Position numbers and translations under genes: made by a program
The notes under the pieces: generated by a model
Told to the model about the DNA's origin: nothing
Seen by the model: only the letters and a program-made list of their open reading frames with translations
The model's database searches: none
In this document: one piece after another, positions 32,015 to 44,334 of the stretch
How the letters are laid out: every line of letters begins with the position of its first letter
How positions within the stretch are numbered: the first letter of the stretch is position 1
Assembly: GCF_000219625.1 (NCBI RefSeq)
Contig: NC_018208.1
Span: 62,001-126,000, forward strand
Source: Zymoseptoria tritici IPO323
Taxonomy: Eukaryota; Ascomycota; Dothideomycetes; Mycosphaerellales; Mycosphaerellaceae
Length of the DNA: 64,000 bases
Direction: 5' to 3'

Positions 32015-35000
32015 ATGTCCTCGGCGGGCAAGACAGCGCCGAAGCTCTTCCACGATTTCCTCGCCTTCGATCCCCTCAAAGTCCACAACAATGCGAACAT
32101 CCTCACCGATATCCCTCCACCTGTTGGCGAAGGCCCTCAAATCTCGCCTGGAATAGGATCATGCAAGCACGACTACAGCACGAAATGGAAGCAAAGCATC
32201 TCCCCCGCCTTGGACGAAAGGCCGCAGCGAGGCAGTCAATACAAGGCTGCGGTGGTGTGCAAGAAATGCAGGTTGCATGCATACGTTCAAATAGCATACC
32301 TTGATGATGCTACGAATCCATGTACAAGAGCTGAGTTTCCGTTACATCACTTCGTGCGGCGGCAGGAGGAGGATGAGACCACGCATAATCGTATTGTGTA
32401 CGCATGGGTGTGCTCGGCTCCAGAATGTTGCGCGCATCTAAAGGCAACATATCGACTGCCGAGGCTGGCACAGGCGGACGTCAAGCTACTCACCGATCCT
32501 GCTTTGTTGCAGAGCAGATTCGATGCAACCTTCAGAGCGGATCCTGCGAGGGAAGGTCTGAAGCTGGCAACGCCAATGGATGCGATCGGCCGACTGCGGA
32601 GGTATCTGAAGGATGCCTTGAATCCGGAGCATACGAGGCGAACATTTCCAGCCAACAATAAGCGATTTATGGAAGCATTCGGCGTGGATGGACAAGACTG
32701 CGCAGAGTTGTTGAATAAGCTGGGATTTCGGTTCCAGCCCACAAGCGGAAGTGAGCTCGATGGCACTGTTCAAGATGCGACATGGACGCTGCCAAATCCA
32801 GCGGAAATCGCCAGCCGTTTCCAAGCTGATGGCGAGAGTCACCGCGAGGCTCTCGAGGATGTTGACGCCGAGCTTGTAGCATGGATGTACGAGCTGGCTT
32901 CGCGACTGAGTGTCCCAAATCCCGCCAGTGCTGAAGGTTGGCCTTCTGCAGATCGTGATATCGAGCGGCTACTTGCAGCACAAGGACGTAAGCTCGACCC
33001 ACATCTTTTTTGTCACGTAGTACATGCAGCGGGAGACTGACAGCTCGCAGACAAACGACATCCATCACTGCGCCGCGCCGGTGTTTCCAACGAAGATCTC
33101 GCGTAGGTTATCCTCGGCGTTTATGCTTCTGTTTTCAATCTCTGACTTCACCAAGGTACTTCGCATCTCTCGGCGCGCAACCAGACTTTGCCGACGAGCT
33201 CGTGGTATTCGCCTTTGACCGCCAATTCGAGTGTGATCCATCGAATGGTCCATATTATCTTGGTGAGTCGATCGCCCGATTCAAAAGTGCACGGCGCTGA
33301 CCAGAATCTTCAGAGTGTCTGCAGGTCATCACAGCTGCGCGCGGCACCGAACAACTTCAACTCAAAGTCGCAACATTAGAATCCCAGGATTTGATCAGTC
33401 GACGAGATCTGACAAACGCTTATCGATCGCTAAACTGCACACGCACCGAATCCGACGAGCGCATACTTGGCCTGTTCCAAGTCCGGCAAAGCGACACAGG
33501 ACCATCAGGACAGGAAGATTTAAGGCAGGCGTTGTACAAAATCGGCATGTCGCGACAAAGTCAGAGGCTCATCAACGCTTCACGCCAGACCATTGAGACT
33601 TACGAAGATGCTTTGCTTTGGATCGGAAATGGTGTTGACAAGAACACGGCTGACGAGATGCTACTGGCGACAGCCGTGACTCAAGTGGGCCGCCATCGCA
33701 GGAAATTCTCCCGAGCACCTTGACTGACATTCTCGCAGGGTAACGAACAAACGAGCGGTACCGAAATGGCGAAGAAAGCGATCTCCATCATCGCAAAGGA
33801 GCGGAAGAGCAATACTCTGAATAACTGGCTTCTCGGAAGCGATACAAACGGACATTCGATGGGTGTCGAAGAGGCACTACGGCATCTGGGAGTTTCTGAA
33901 AGCTTCTCCACGCTCGACAAAGAGGTGTTGTCGACAGTCCTAGCAGCTGCGAGGACCGACCGACCCGGTGAACAGACTGAAAAGGCCGTTGCCGTACTCG
34001 AGCAGGCAATGGCATCCTGGACAACGCACTCCGCAGACACCTGGCCAGTGGGTCTGACTAGCCACGGCAACACTTGCTACCTCAACAGTCTGCTGCAATA
34101 CTACTTCAGCATCAAGCCATTGCGCGACATCATTCTCGATTACGATCGGTTCAAGCTGGATACTGAACAGTACCTGGAGAAAGATGAGCGTGTCGGACAG
34201 CGGAAGATATCCATGGTGGAAATCAAGGGAGGACAAAGATTCGCTGAGGATTTGAAGTTTCTGTTTGAGCGCATGATCAAGGATCCACGAGAGCACTTCA
34301 AACCTGAGGAAGATCTTGTTTGCCGAGCGTTCCTAGAGCCGAAGGATTTCGCCTTGCTGGCATCCAGCATCAGAGAAGAGCAGGCTGCATCGAAAGCCAA
34401 TGGGCCAAGTTTGGAGGCTGCCGTCGATGAGAAGCTTTCGGAAGATACCACCACGGCCGCGGCGCCCGCCGAGTCTCAGGGCTCTCGGCAGTCCGACGCT
34501 AGCAGTGTAACGCTCATTGGAGATGAGATGGACGTTGCCATGAATGATGCAAGAGCACCTACACCTCCAGCATCTCCGAAGCTCGATTCACAAAAGCCGG
34601 AAGACGCTCCTCCACCACTTCCACCTCGAAGATTCTCCACTGCAAAAGAGCAAGCCCTTGTCATTGCACAACAGAACGCTAAGTCGCAGCAAGATGTGAC
34701 AGAGGTCCACGACGGTATTATGTTCCGACTACGGTCTGGGATGATGCCAAAGGGTGTCGATGAAGGTGGTGAGCAGCAGGATGACCTACGCGGCCTGTTC
34801 TCTATCGGTCTAGCAGAGACAGCGGTGCTAAAAGGTGCGGATGGCAAGCAGAAAGAGCTATCGGATTCGAGCATTCAGCTCAACGTCCCTACCGAGCCTA
34901 CCGATATCTACGCCGCTCTTGACGCTATTTTCGACTTGCAGTCTATCAACGAGAATTCGGCCGGCGGCGCGATCGAGACCTACAGAACCATCCGGAGACT

Positions 35001-35883
35001 GCCACCTTTGCTGCAGATCAACATCCCACGCATTGGTTTCAGCGAAGCACGAGGCGGCGCATACAAATCAGAAGTCACCGTCAAGCTCCAAGACGACCTG
35101 TATTTGGACCGATACACCGACCACAACCAATCCGAAATCCTCCCACGTCGCAAGGCCTGCTGGGGTTGGCGCAAGCAGCTGCAGCAATTGCGACAAGAGC
35201 AGTGCGCCCTCAGCAAGACGCCCGTTGATCTTGATGGACCGTCGGCGGTAAATGAGACAGCGAACTACCTCAACATGGTCGGTGCAATGGGCGATGAACT
35301 CGAAGACATCGGCGTTGGCCGCATTGACGTCCCGAGCGAGCTTTCATTCGCTCTGACCTGCGATGCGGAAGAGCAAGGTAATCGTCTCGGCCAGCTTCAG
35401 AAAGAGATCGAAGATCTGTCCAAGAAGCTGGAAGGTCAATTCGATGAAATGAAAGAGATCAAGTACTGCCTCGCAGCGGTGTTCATCCATCGCGGTACGC
35501 ACGGGCATGGTCACTACTGGATCTACATCAAGGACTTTGCCAAAGGCATCTGGCGAAAGTACAACGATGAGAAGGTGGAGGAGTACGCAAACGTCAGCGA
35601 AATCCTGGAGGCCAAGACTTGGGAGCATGGAACTCCGACATACGCAGTCTATGTGCAAGATCAAGGCAAACTTGACATCATTCAGCCCGTGTGTCGAGCA
35701 CCCGAAGCACTGCCTGCGCCTCCCGAACAAGCACCGGAGCAGGCACAGCTTCAGCCAACGACTTTCAAGGCTTCCGAACCGCGGAAGGAGGGATTCCTGC
35801 GAGGAGACTCTCCTACTTTGGTTAATGAAGGCGGAGACAAGACTTGGGACGGTCTACGGCAAGTCGGCGATGCGCAGTGGTAG
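32015..35883 (+). CDS. UBP2: Ubiquitin carboxyl-terminal hydrolase, UBP2-like
   Basis: Five exons, 32015-32987, 33051-33102, 33156-33262, 33314-33684 and 33739-35883, give 1215 residues, close to yeast Ubp2. It is a cysteine protease of the USP class removing ubiquitin from substrates; yeast Ubp2 trims K63 chains with Rsp5. A Cys-rich N-terminal part (CKKCRLHAYVQIAYLDD, then CSAPECCAH) precedes the catalytic domain. The Cys box GLTSHGNTCYLNSLLQ places the nucleophile near residue 614, and the His box HRGTHGHGHYWIYIKD places His near residue 1093. A coiled-coil insertion interrupts the catalytic domain. The frame ends at TAG 35881-35883 but stays open in phase for about 104 more codons (see next feature). 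The acceptor of exon 3 is AAG, slightly unusual. Confidence 0.92.
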
Positions 35884-36195
35884 TCCCAGCGTTACCCGGT
35901 CAATGTGGCTAATGAGCCTTCGTCAAATGCAGCATCCAATCAGACATCATCCCGAACGAGCAAGCTGGAGCATTTCTCGAGCCAGGACACGATTTCACAG
36001 AGGCAGACGGAGTATCGAGCCCAATCGCGTCAAAGCTCAAGCGCAAATCGGAGAGGGATTTACGGAACCCGCATGGCGATGGACGAAGAGTCAAAGGACG
36101 AAGTGGTAGTGGCGAGAAATCTGGCCTCTCGGAAGAGCGACGTGACAGCTTTACAGCGAGACTTTCTCGGTCTCCTAGCAAGCATTAATGGATGA
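35884..36195 (+). other. In-phase open extension after the UBP2 amber stop
   Basis: Immediately after the TAG at 35881-35883, the same frame continues for 103 codons to a TGA at 36193-36195. The encoded stretch is Ser/Gln/Asn-rich, then has MAMDEESKDEVVVARNLASR and a plausible amphipathic C-terminus (LQRDFLGLLASING). It looks like real protein sequence. Possibilities are stop readthrough, a recent nonsense change (CAG or TGG to TAG), a tiny intron removing the stop, or chance. No frameshift is needed. Confidence 0.5.
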
Positions 36196-36573
36196 GCATT
36201 GCACCGGCTGGGAGAACAGACATGATTTGAAGAGCGGTTGCACAGCTGAGAAGGCAATCAGTCCTGACGATGAAGGTGACCACGATTATGATCAGCGTTA
36301 AGCATGTCCTTGCATTACATTCCATAGATACCACGCATGACTGTACCAATCGTTGACGAATTGCACTGTCCTCTTTCGTATCACCTGTGAAGCTCAAATC
36401 TTAGCTTCGGCTGGACATCGGTGAAGTCGCTCGGCCATTCAGCCGACGTCGTGACATTGTTGTCCGCAGACATGCTTGACTTGCCGTGACCTGTCCTTCC
36501 ACTCCCACCACCAATGTTCCTGTCGCACCGACGGCAGCATGCATGAGCGATTGCTGTTCGGTACAGCGGAAGT
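36196..36573. other. Intergenic, no gene supported
   Basis: 3' end of the UBP2-like gene and promoter of the LDB17-like gene. Nothing else seen. Confidence 0.4.
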
Positions 36574-38335
36574 ATGGACGACGAATTGTCCTATACGGTC
36601 GAGAATGAGCAGCAGTTCTGGGCTGGTGAGTCGCGAGCCTCGCAATGCGCATTGCATAGAGTACTTCGTCTTCTCTCGCAGTACATCGATCCGCTGACAC
36701 CGTTGGTCCTGATTGTAGAACTCGACGATATCGTCGCTGCGCCCCACGAGACTCACGAGCTGATCGACAATGCCTTGCGACTATTCTTGGGCTTCACGAC
36801 GACCTTCAAACGTATGCGACTTCGAAAGGGGACATGAGATGAAAATTTGGGCGGCGGGTAACGAAGGCTGACGTTGAGGTGAAGAAGAATACCTGCAATC
36901 CGAGTACGACATCGCGCGATGCTGCTACAAGCTGCTGGATGCGGAGCTCTGCAAGAAGAATCAGGATTATGTGAGGAGGCAGATGTTGTATTGCTTGTTG
37001 CAGGTGAGTTGGCTGAGGGCATTTGGCACACTCGATCGACAGGGCGGAGGCTCACACAACAGCAGGAAGACGATGCGGATACATTGCACCTTACAGCAGC
37101 TGTGCTGCTGTTTGATGGGCGCGCCAATGAGGCTGCTTTTGAGATGATGCAGCGCGAGGCCGCATTCCCACGCCTTGTGGAACTGGTCAAGGCAAAGCGA
37201 GATGATGACATTGGCTTACATCGCTTGTTGCTGGAGCTGCTGTTCGAGATGTCTCGAATACAGACGTTGTCCAGAGACGAATTGAGTGAGTCGGGAGGGC
37301 GACAGCCCATCAAGAGCGTAGTGCTGACTACTGGAAGTGACCGTGGACGACAACTTTATTCTGTACCTATTCCGATTGATCGAGGAGCTTTCGGACGACG
37401 CCGAGGACCCGTACCACTATCCCATTATCAGAGTTCTGCTGGTTCTGAACGAACAATACATGTGCCTGGCCAACACGCCGCTGTCGCCGGTCGACGGCAG
37501 CATCACGGTCACGAATCGCATCTTGAAACTTTTGTCTTTGCATGGACCTACTTACATGACCTTTGGAGAGAATCTTATCCTTCTTCTGAACCGCGAATCG
37601 AAGCTGGGACCACAGCTGCTCATTCTCAAGCTCTTGTACTTGCTGTTCACCACTCCTTCAACTTACGAATATTTCTACACCAACGATCTCCATGTCCTAG
37701 TCGACGTGATCATTCGCAACCTCTTGGATCTGGATCCTGGAAATGGAGGCTCGGAATCTGACGATCAGGACGGCCAACGAGCACTGAAGCATACCTACCT
37801 TCGCGTCCTTTGCCCACTGCTGAAGAACACGCAACTGTCTCGAGAAGGAAGTCATTATAAGAGAGAGGAGGTACGAAGATTGATGTATCTGCTGGTCAAC
37901 AGGTCATCCGCACACTTTGCACCAGTGGATGAGACGGTGCTACGTTTGGTCATTCGCATCAAACAGATTGAGTGGCTGAGGGAAGAAGGTGATGACCAGG
38001 ACGAGCTCATCGAGCAGAAGCTGTCGGAGGCCACACCGGCGGACGCTCGAGTAGCCAAAAAGCTCCTTGGGATGTCTTTGGCAGACGGTGCAGTGAGCAG
38101 TCTCAGCGTAGCCGACGTATCCGCCAAAGTCGTGAAGGAGAAGCCGAGCGTCCCAGCTCCAAGAAGACGAAGACGAGCATCCAAAGCCAACGGCAAGTCG
38201 ACATCCAGTAACGGCTCCGCGGTCGCCTCTGAGTCACTTCAAGTCCCGTCACAGGAGTCGAGTACGAACGCTGGTGTGGCAATATCCCGCGGTGACACTC
38301 GCAGCCCCTTTGCGGATGAGAACGCCGAATCCTGA
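36574..38335 (+). CDS. LDB17 / SPIN90 / Dip1-type actin regulator
   Basis: Four exons, 36574-36811, 36879-37003, 37066-37285 and 37338-38335, give 526 residues. The family (DUF2013, armadillo-like SPIN90/Dip1 domain) binds Arp2/3 complex and starts linear actin filaments at endocytic patches. Recognisable parts are [48 protein letters not shown] and [20 protein letters not shown], followed by [18 protein letters not shown]. The C-terminal about 110 residues are Ser/Pro/Arg-rich and disordered ([11 protein letters not shown]), as expected for a proline-rich SH3-binding tail. The codon for the Met joining exons 3 and 4 is split. Confidence 0.87.
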
Positions 38336-40212
38336 GTCGACCTTGCCTCTGAGGTAGTCCATGAAGCGGACCGCGAGTCCGGACGTGTCACGATTGTGCA
38401 CCATGAGATCGCGTCACATCAATTTGTGCTCCCTCGACGACGGGAGGCGTCCATCATCGCGACGCCTCCGCACGAGATGGCTGCCATCTGTCAAGTCTTC
38501 GCGTGTGTGTCGCTTGCGTGCGTACTTGCGAAACGAGCCGTTGCAAGCAGCTGTCCGGATACGCGCAGGATGCGGACATCATTCGCGTCAGTTCCGAGCA
38601 GGACAAGACTGGTTCAGTGACGAGACATACTGGTTCAGTGACGAGCGAATACTGGTTCGGTGACCTGACCGGTAGCTCCGGAGGTTTTCGTGGCTTCCAC
38701 CAGTTCTCCTTGCCTCAGCATAAAATGAGGTCGTCCGTCGCTAGCTCGATCAACTCCTTTGTGCTGCTGTAAACTCCCAATGCAGAAAGGTGCAGATGAA
38801 GGGTCGCACTTCCACCACATCCGTCTGTGGGCTGGCACGATGCAGGACTCGCCAGCAATTGCAAGAGCAGCGAAGCTTGGAAAAGCTTGACAATGATCGA
38901 CAGTGCCAGACTTATCGTGTCGCACGGCATTTCATGTCGCACAGTGCCTGCAGCAGAGTTTTTCGGGACAAATCGTTCCTGGTTTGCTTTACCCGGCCTT
39001 GCATACACTACCGAACGCCAGATCTCGCACCTTATCGTCGCTTACAACACAGGCGGAAGGCTGACACGATTCTACCTGTGGCGGCGTGTGTTGGCGATGC
39101 TGCCGATGCATATCTATGACCGCAGCATCTACAGTGCCAGCATCAATCTAAGATCGGTTCCTTGCAGCTGATACACACTCATCTCGAGCGGACATCATCC
39201 CACAACGGTGTGAGCCTGATACATTTGGCACTGGTTGCACTACTGCCATTTCCCGGCTTTACCGCACTCGGGGCTGTCAGATGCGGGTCCGCTGGGGTCA
39301 AACGCTCGATCACTTCGGGGGACATACCCCCTTGTACTGCATACTCCTGCATGATCGGTTTTCCTGGTATCGGGATCCGGAGTAGTCGGCCTTAAGTACC
39401 GATATTACCTCGACCAAGAACCCGAATATCGCTTCATTGCGGGTCTGGATGATGACTTTCATTTGTGAAACTGACAAATCTATCGCAATTGGCTAGATTT
39501 ATGCCAGATCACCGTACACAGTGTAACAGCAACATTGGACACCCGCCTTGCGGGGAGAGCAGGTACCGTCGGCCGCCTTGCCGGCCTCCATCGAGTCGCA
39601 CACGCAATCCAGACCTCACTTGAAGTGACAGAATCACATTTGGTCACCAATAGGGATGAGACGGCGCACCTCAACCGATTCCTTGTCCACTGACAATCTC
39701 CCTGCGTCCAGAGTCTTCGACGACGTGCATGGCTTATTACAGAACTCTCGAGGCGGGTGCGATCCCAAACGCAATGGCGCGGCACTATTCCTCCTTCCGT
39801 CATCCTTTGTGGAAATGGATCATCTACTAAAGGCGGGAATCACATGCGTCTTCCCTGTGCTGCGGTCCGGCTGTGCGGACTAGATGAGCCTGCCATACAC
39901 TTGTCTCCACTCTCACCTGCGCAGCGTTATGGTTGCAGCTGAGAAGAGTCTTCGGGTATGCAGCTGACACTGCGGGCGCTGATGCACGCAAGGTACCGTT
40001 CTCGTATGACTTGGCAAAGATTCTGTCATATGGGTATAAGATGGATGCGTTTGCTGGACATCTGACTTGTGTTTGGTGTCTTCTTCCACACGCTCCCAAT
40101 CGCTGAGCATCGTCACTGTTGTTACTTGTCCATCTTCCTTCCCGTCAACACTGATCTTTTTCCGATCTCCTTTCTCCAAAGCAAGCAACTTCTCGAAGAT
40201 CAACAACTCAAC
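38336..40212. other. Long intergenic stretch with a short tandem repeat
   Basis: About 1.9 kb without a supported gene. Short open frames near 38800-39170 (+) and 39480-39800 (-) show no family motif or codon bias I can recognise. A small tandem repeat lies at 38608-38664. The right end is the promoter of the repeat-rich secreted protein. Confidence 0.4.
38608..38664. repeat. Short tandem repeat, about 21-bp unit, 2.6 copies
   Basis: The unit begins actggttcagtgacgag and recurs at 38608, 38629 and 38651 with small changes. It lies in non-coding DNA. Confidence 0.85.
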
Positions 40213-42071
40213 ATGAAGTCAATGATCTCTCTGGCCTTTGCGGCCGTGCTTGGTGCAGCATCTGCGGGTCCTATCATTGGTAAGTCTTCATTGAAGCCTT
40301 GTCCTCGACAGCTCCAGCTAACAAGGCAAAAGCGCAACGTCAGTCCGGTCCAGGAGGCTATGGCCCACCACCCTCGTACGGTCCACCAGGAAATGGCACC
40401 GGTGGATCTACCGTCACTATCTCAAGCACATCCACTGTGGTGGTCAGCCCAATTGCTCCCACGGCGAGCTCTTCTCTTGGGTCTCCCATCGGTGGATTCA
40501 ATACGACAGCGTTCCCGATGCCCACCGCCACCACCGTCACGTACACCATCCCGTACACCCCATCAAACTCCAGCCTCGGTTCTCCCATTGGCGCAACGGG
40601 CTCTACAGTCTCTGTGCTGCCAATCACCACTATCAACCCTGTACCCTATCCATCGGCAAACTCGAGCCTCGGGTCTCCCGTTGGTGCGACTAGCAGTCCC
40701 TCCCTTGGTCTCCCTACTGGATTCACCTTGACAACTTCCATCCCGCTGACGACTGGAGGCAACTTCACTCTCTCACCAGAGCAGCCATCTTCGACAAACA
40801 ATGTGACCAGCGCCGTCACTCTTTCTCCTGCATTGCCATCTGCTGGCTTCCCAAGTGGCAGCCCAATCCCATCGGCCAACTACACCATCCCCTTCTCCAC
40901 TGGATCATCGGTCGGTAGCCCGATCACAGCTTCCGCTCCATCGTCTGGCATGCCCAGTGGCAACCCGATCCCTTCGTACAACTACACCATCCCCTTCTCC
41001 ACTGGATCATCGGTCGGTAGCCCGATCACAGCTTCCGCTCCATCGTCTGGCTTCCCAAGTGGCAGCCCAATCCCTTCGTCCAACTACACCATCCCCTACT
41101 CCACTGGATCATCGGTCGGTAGCCCGATCACAGCTTCTGCTCCATCGTCTGGCTTCCCAAGTGGCAGCCCAATCCCATCGGCCAACTACACCATCCCCTA
41201 CTCCACTGGCTCATCGGTCGGTAGCCCGATCACAGCATCCGCTCCGTCGGCCGGCATGCCCAGTGGCAATCCGATCCAATCGTACAACTACACCATCCCC
41301 TACTCCACTGGATCATCGGTCGGTAGCCCGATCACAGCTTCCGCTCCGTCGTCCGCTGCAAGCACTGGTGCTATCCCAACGTATAGCAATTTGACATCCT
41401 CTGCGACTCTCACGAGCTTCGTCACCTTCACTATCTTGCCAACTGGTTCTCCGGCTATTCCAAGCAACAGCACAGCCAGCACGCCCTTTTCACCCATTAC
41501 CGCTTCTCTCAACGGCACTTCAAGCGGCTTCGCATCTCCAACCGGAACCGGCTCGCCCATCACAGCCTCTGCCGGCTTCCCGACTGCGTATCCTTTCCCG
41601 ATCGTCAGCACTGGCGTACCATCATCTCCAAGCGGCTCACTCGGCTCTCCGATCAGTCCTGGCAACTCGACATCTTCCGCCTCTGTCACCGACTCGCCAA
41701 CGCTCCCGACTGATGCTCCAGGCGGAACCACTACCGTCTTCGTCACCGTCTTCCCGACATTCAGCAGTGGCGGTTACTACCCCGTCACCAGCGTCTTGAC
41801 GGCCAGCTTCAGCACTCAATCCCGCGTGCTCGGATCTGTCACTTCCTCTAATCCAATCACGACCATCACCGTGACCAACTTGGAGACCTTCCCAAGCATC
41901 CTGCCTGAATCCACGGCTTCCGCATCTGGCTCGGCGGTTGGTGACCCAATTGGTGGCTCAATCACTGGTGCTTTGCCAAGCGGAACTGGGATGCCTGTGC
42001 CATTCCCAAGCACGGCGTACGGGTACTCCGGTTACGGAGCTCATCCGGCGTATGGAGTGTACAACAACTGA
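40213..42071 (+). CDS. Secreted Ser/Thr-rich tandem-repeat protein (cell-wall or adhesin-like)
   Basis: Two exons, 40213-40279 and 40333-42071, with a 53-bp intron, give 601 residues. Exon 1 encodes a signal peptide (MKSMISLAFAAVLGAASA). The mature protein is Ser/Thr/Pro/Gly-rich with a repeated GSPI element. Five near-identical units of 34 residues (40845-41354) each contain an NYTIP sequon and STGSSVGSPITASAPS. Heavy O- and N-glycosylation is likely. The C-terminus (YGYSGYGAHPAYGVYNN) has no hydrophobic tail, so no GPI anchor is predicted. There are almost no cysteines. It is probably an extracellular or wall-associated structural protein; the family is not known to me. Confidence 0.82.
40845..41354 (+). 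repeat. Five coding tandem repeats of 102 bp
   Basis: Exactly 5 x 102 bp in frame. Units alternate between G-F-PSGSPIPS and G-M-PSGNPI variants: units 2 and 5 are the M type, and 1, 3 and 4 the F type. All keep the NYTIP N-glycosylation sequon. High nucleotide identity suggests recent duplication or conversion. Confidence 0.92.
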
Positions 42072-42343
42072 TCGTCGACTCTGCTTGGACGCGATGGAAA
42101 TGATGAAATGCTTTCGGCGTTGGGTGGGGAAAGTTCTTGGTTTTGAGGTCTTGGTTCGGTTTCGTTCGTTATCATGCTGTCAAAACGTCGAGTCATTTTC
42201 TAGAGCATGGCCTTTGCCTTCGATGGCCATTGTCACAGCCAAATACATGAATGTTTCTTTGCAATTCTGCTTTTTTGGATCGTCAATATAAAAGTCTGGT
42301 ATAAAAGAATATCTCTCTGACTGGTTTCATCACGTCGTCTCGA

Positions 42344-43242
42344 TCAATCCTCCTTCTCCTCCGTCCAAAAGCACCACATCAGCACAACAACAGCCTTCAA
42401 CGCCACCGCCGTCCACAACGCACCCGTCATCCCGACCTCGCTGTGCGCCCAGAACCCACCAATCACCGCACCAAGCAACAACAAACACGGTGCCAATACT
42501 CGTCGATTCCTCTCCGGATTCTCCGTCACGCCCGCAAACAATTTCTCATCACTCGCCAAATCACAGTAAATACTCGTCAATACCACACTTGTCAACGCAT
42601 TGAACTTCAACACCCGACTAATCACCGCTTGGCCCGCCGACTGGAACGCCACCAACGCGAGCGGGACAGTCACCCAGACGGTGATGGGATCTTTCGGAGT
42701 CGTGCTAGGTCCGATGGTGATCATCACAGCGGCGATGGTGACCATGGCAAGCTGCAGGGTGTAGGACGAGACGACGACCCAGCGTTTTCGCGGCGAGAAG
42801 TAGCGGTGATAGCGGGCGAAGAAGAACGATCCGAGGAGGAAGAAGCCGAGAGAAGTCGAGGCGCGGATCCAGCGGTCGCCTTCGTGGGGTGCGACGATGC
42901 CGGAGCCGATATAGACGGTGTTGCCTGTGGGAGGTGTTAGGGTTAGGGTTGTGGAGGTGGTGTGGTGGTCGATAGATTGGACTCACCCGTCTGCATGCTC
43001 GCGAAACTTCCCCATGTCAAGACACTGGAGCTGTCCAGGATTCCGGTGATGATATAGCAGAACAGCAAGGCGACATCGCCCCAGGTGTTGCTGACGTTCG
43101 CATTGAAGTATCGGTGCGTGCGTTTCGCGAAGCTGGGACTTGTGGTTTTGGCCAGCAGACTTGCGCTTTCTTCGTCGGAGGAATTGACTGTGCCATTTTG
43201 GCTGCCAGGCACGGTGCCGTATGTGCGATTGTTGGACGCCAT
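42344..43242 (-). CDS. DUF1275 (YoaK-like) membrane protein
   Basis: Two exons, 43242-42987 and 42924-42344, with a 62-bp intron, give 278 residues. A hydrophilic N-terminus of about 45 residues precedes several membrane segments (DVALLFCYIITGILDSSSV, LGFFLLGSFFFARYHRYF, MVTIAAVMITIG, and a C-terminal TGALWTAVALKAVVVLMW). The WGSFASMQTGNTVYIG stretch spanning the intron is the DUF1275 signature. Function of the family is unknown; a transporter role has been suggested. The intron contains CCCTAACCCTAAC, part of which is probably the branch site. Confidence 0.9.
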
Positions 43243-43994
43243 TGTCGGAGGATGAGACGCAGTGAGATCTTTCTTTTGAGTGTTCTGTATATATGCGGTC
43301 GGCAATGGCGGGTGCTGCGGGGAGCCGGCAAATGTGACATCCCGAGGAGCCAGATTCGGAGGTTCAGACCTCTAATAAGCCAGCCTGTTCAGCCTGCTGT
43401 ATCTTCCACTCCTTGTGCGATGGAGCGAGAAAGGTGATCATCTTGGTCGATGTTCTAATCGATACAGCAAAAAGCAGTGGAAGCTTCGCCACTTGTTGCT
43501 TCACTTGACCTACCTTATCTAACACTGCTCTCGTGAGATGACATCTCGCCGAAAGAGCAGTTGTAAAGGCAGTCATCCTGTGCTCTCGAGAAGAGCGACG
43601 GCATGAAAGAGTGAGGACAAGCGGAAGTTCAGACAAACAAAGGAGGTCAACAATGCGATCCAACGAAATAATTGCACTGCCTCGGACATGTGACTGCTTC
43701 ATCCAGCAAGAGTCGAGATGCGACAAGACAATTCCCAGATCTCTCCACGATACAACAAATGAACCAAAGACTTCAATTCCTCCGCCTCAACCTTTGACCA
43801 AGAAGCCTCATACCACTTCCGTCCAAAAGCCTCGTCCCACTTCCATCACCTCGAAGACACTGCTCCACCGATACGCGCTGCGATAGCTCTTCGGTGCTGA
43901 CTTGACGGGCGGAGCTTGATGATCTCCTGAACAGAATCCTGAACGGGCGCGTTCGAGCCAATATGCGTTCGGCCTGATGGAAGCGCAACTGAAT
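43243..43994. other. Intergenic, no gene supported
   Basis: Promoter of the DUF1275 gene on the left and 3' end of the small secreted protein on the right. No other feature recognised. Confidence 0.4.
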
Positions 43995-44334
43995 CTAACA
44001 CCCACTGTGGGGTCCCGCACGGCCGTGGTTGTGGTCGCAACCGGTGTCGAAGTCCAAAACGTGGCCTGGAGGGCAGCAGCAGCCGTACGGCTTCTTCAAG
44101 TGGGATTGAAATCAGTACGACTGTGATATTAACATTCGCAAACACACAAGATACACCGACCTGTGTGGCATATGAACGCAGTTGTGTCCAGTAGCAGCTC
44201 GCAGCCTTGCAGATGGATTTGTCGTCGTTGGATTGAGGATTTTGACAAGTCCGACCCTGGAGGCCGTTGCCGGGCAGGGCCGCCAACGTGTGGGCGGCGA
44301 AGGCGATCGCAACGGCGAATGTTTGGAACAGCAT
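43995..44334 (-). CDS. Small cysteine-rich secreted protein (candidate effector)
   Basis: Two exons, 44334-44161 and 44093-43995, with a 67-bp intron, give 90 residues. A signal peptide (MLFQTFAVAIAFAAHTLAA) is followed by a mature part of about 70 residues with eight cysteines (RTC, SIC, ASC, a CCC triplet, TGC and the final SGC). The second exon, KPYGCCCPPGHVLDFDTGCD onward, ends on a Cys before TAG. The intron was chosen because the unspliced frame loses all downstream cysteines. A branch-like CTGAT precedes the TTGAAG acceptor, although the GTCGGT donor is weak. The spacing does not fit hydrophobins. Similar proteins are often secreted effectors or antimicrobial peptides. Family not recognised. 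Confidence 0.66.

Noticed and set aside
38827..39171. 114-codon frame between the LDB17-like gene and the repeat protein
   Set aside because: No family motif or codon pattern; several overlapping frames of similar length occur in the same region.
40855..41394. 179-codon repeat frame overlapping the secreted repeat protein
   Set aside because: Alternative frame of the 102-bp repeats; stays open only because the repeat is a multiple of three.
42930..42955. TTAGGG-like repeats suggesting a telomere relic
   Set aside because: Only two units, placed inside the DUF1275 intron where CTAAC serves as a likely branch site; similar fragments in the hAT element are also too short.
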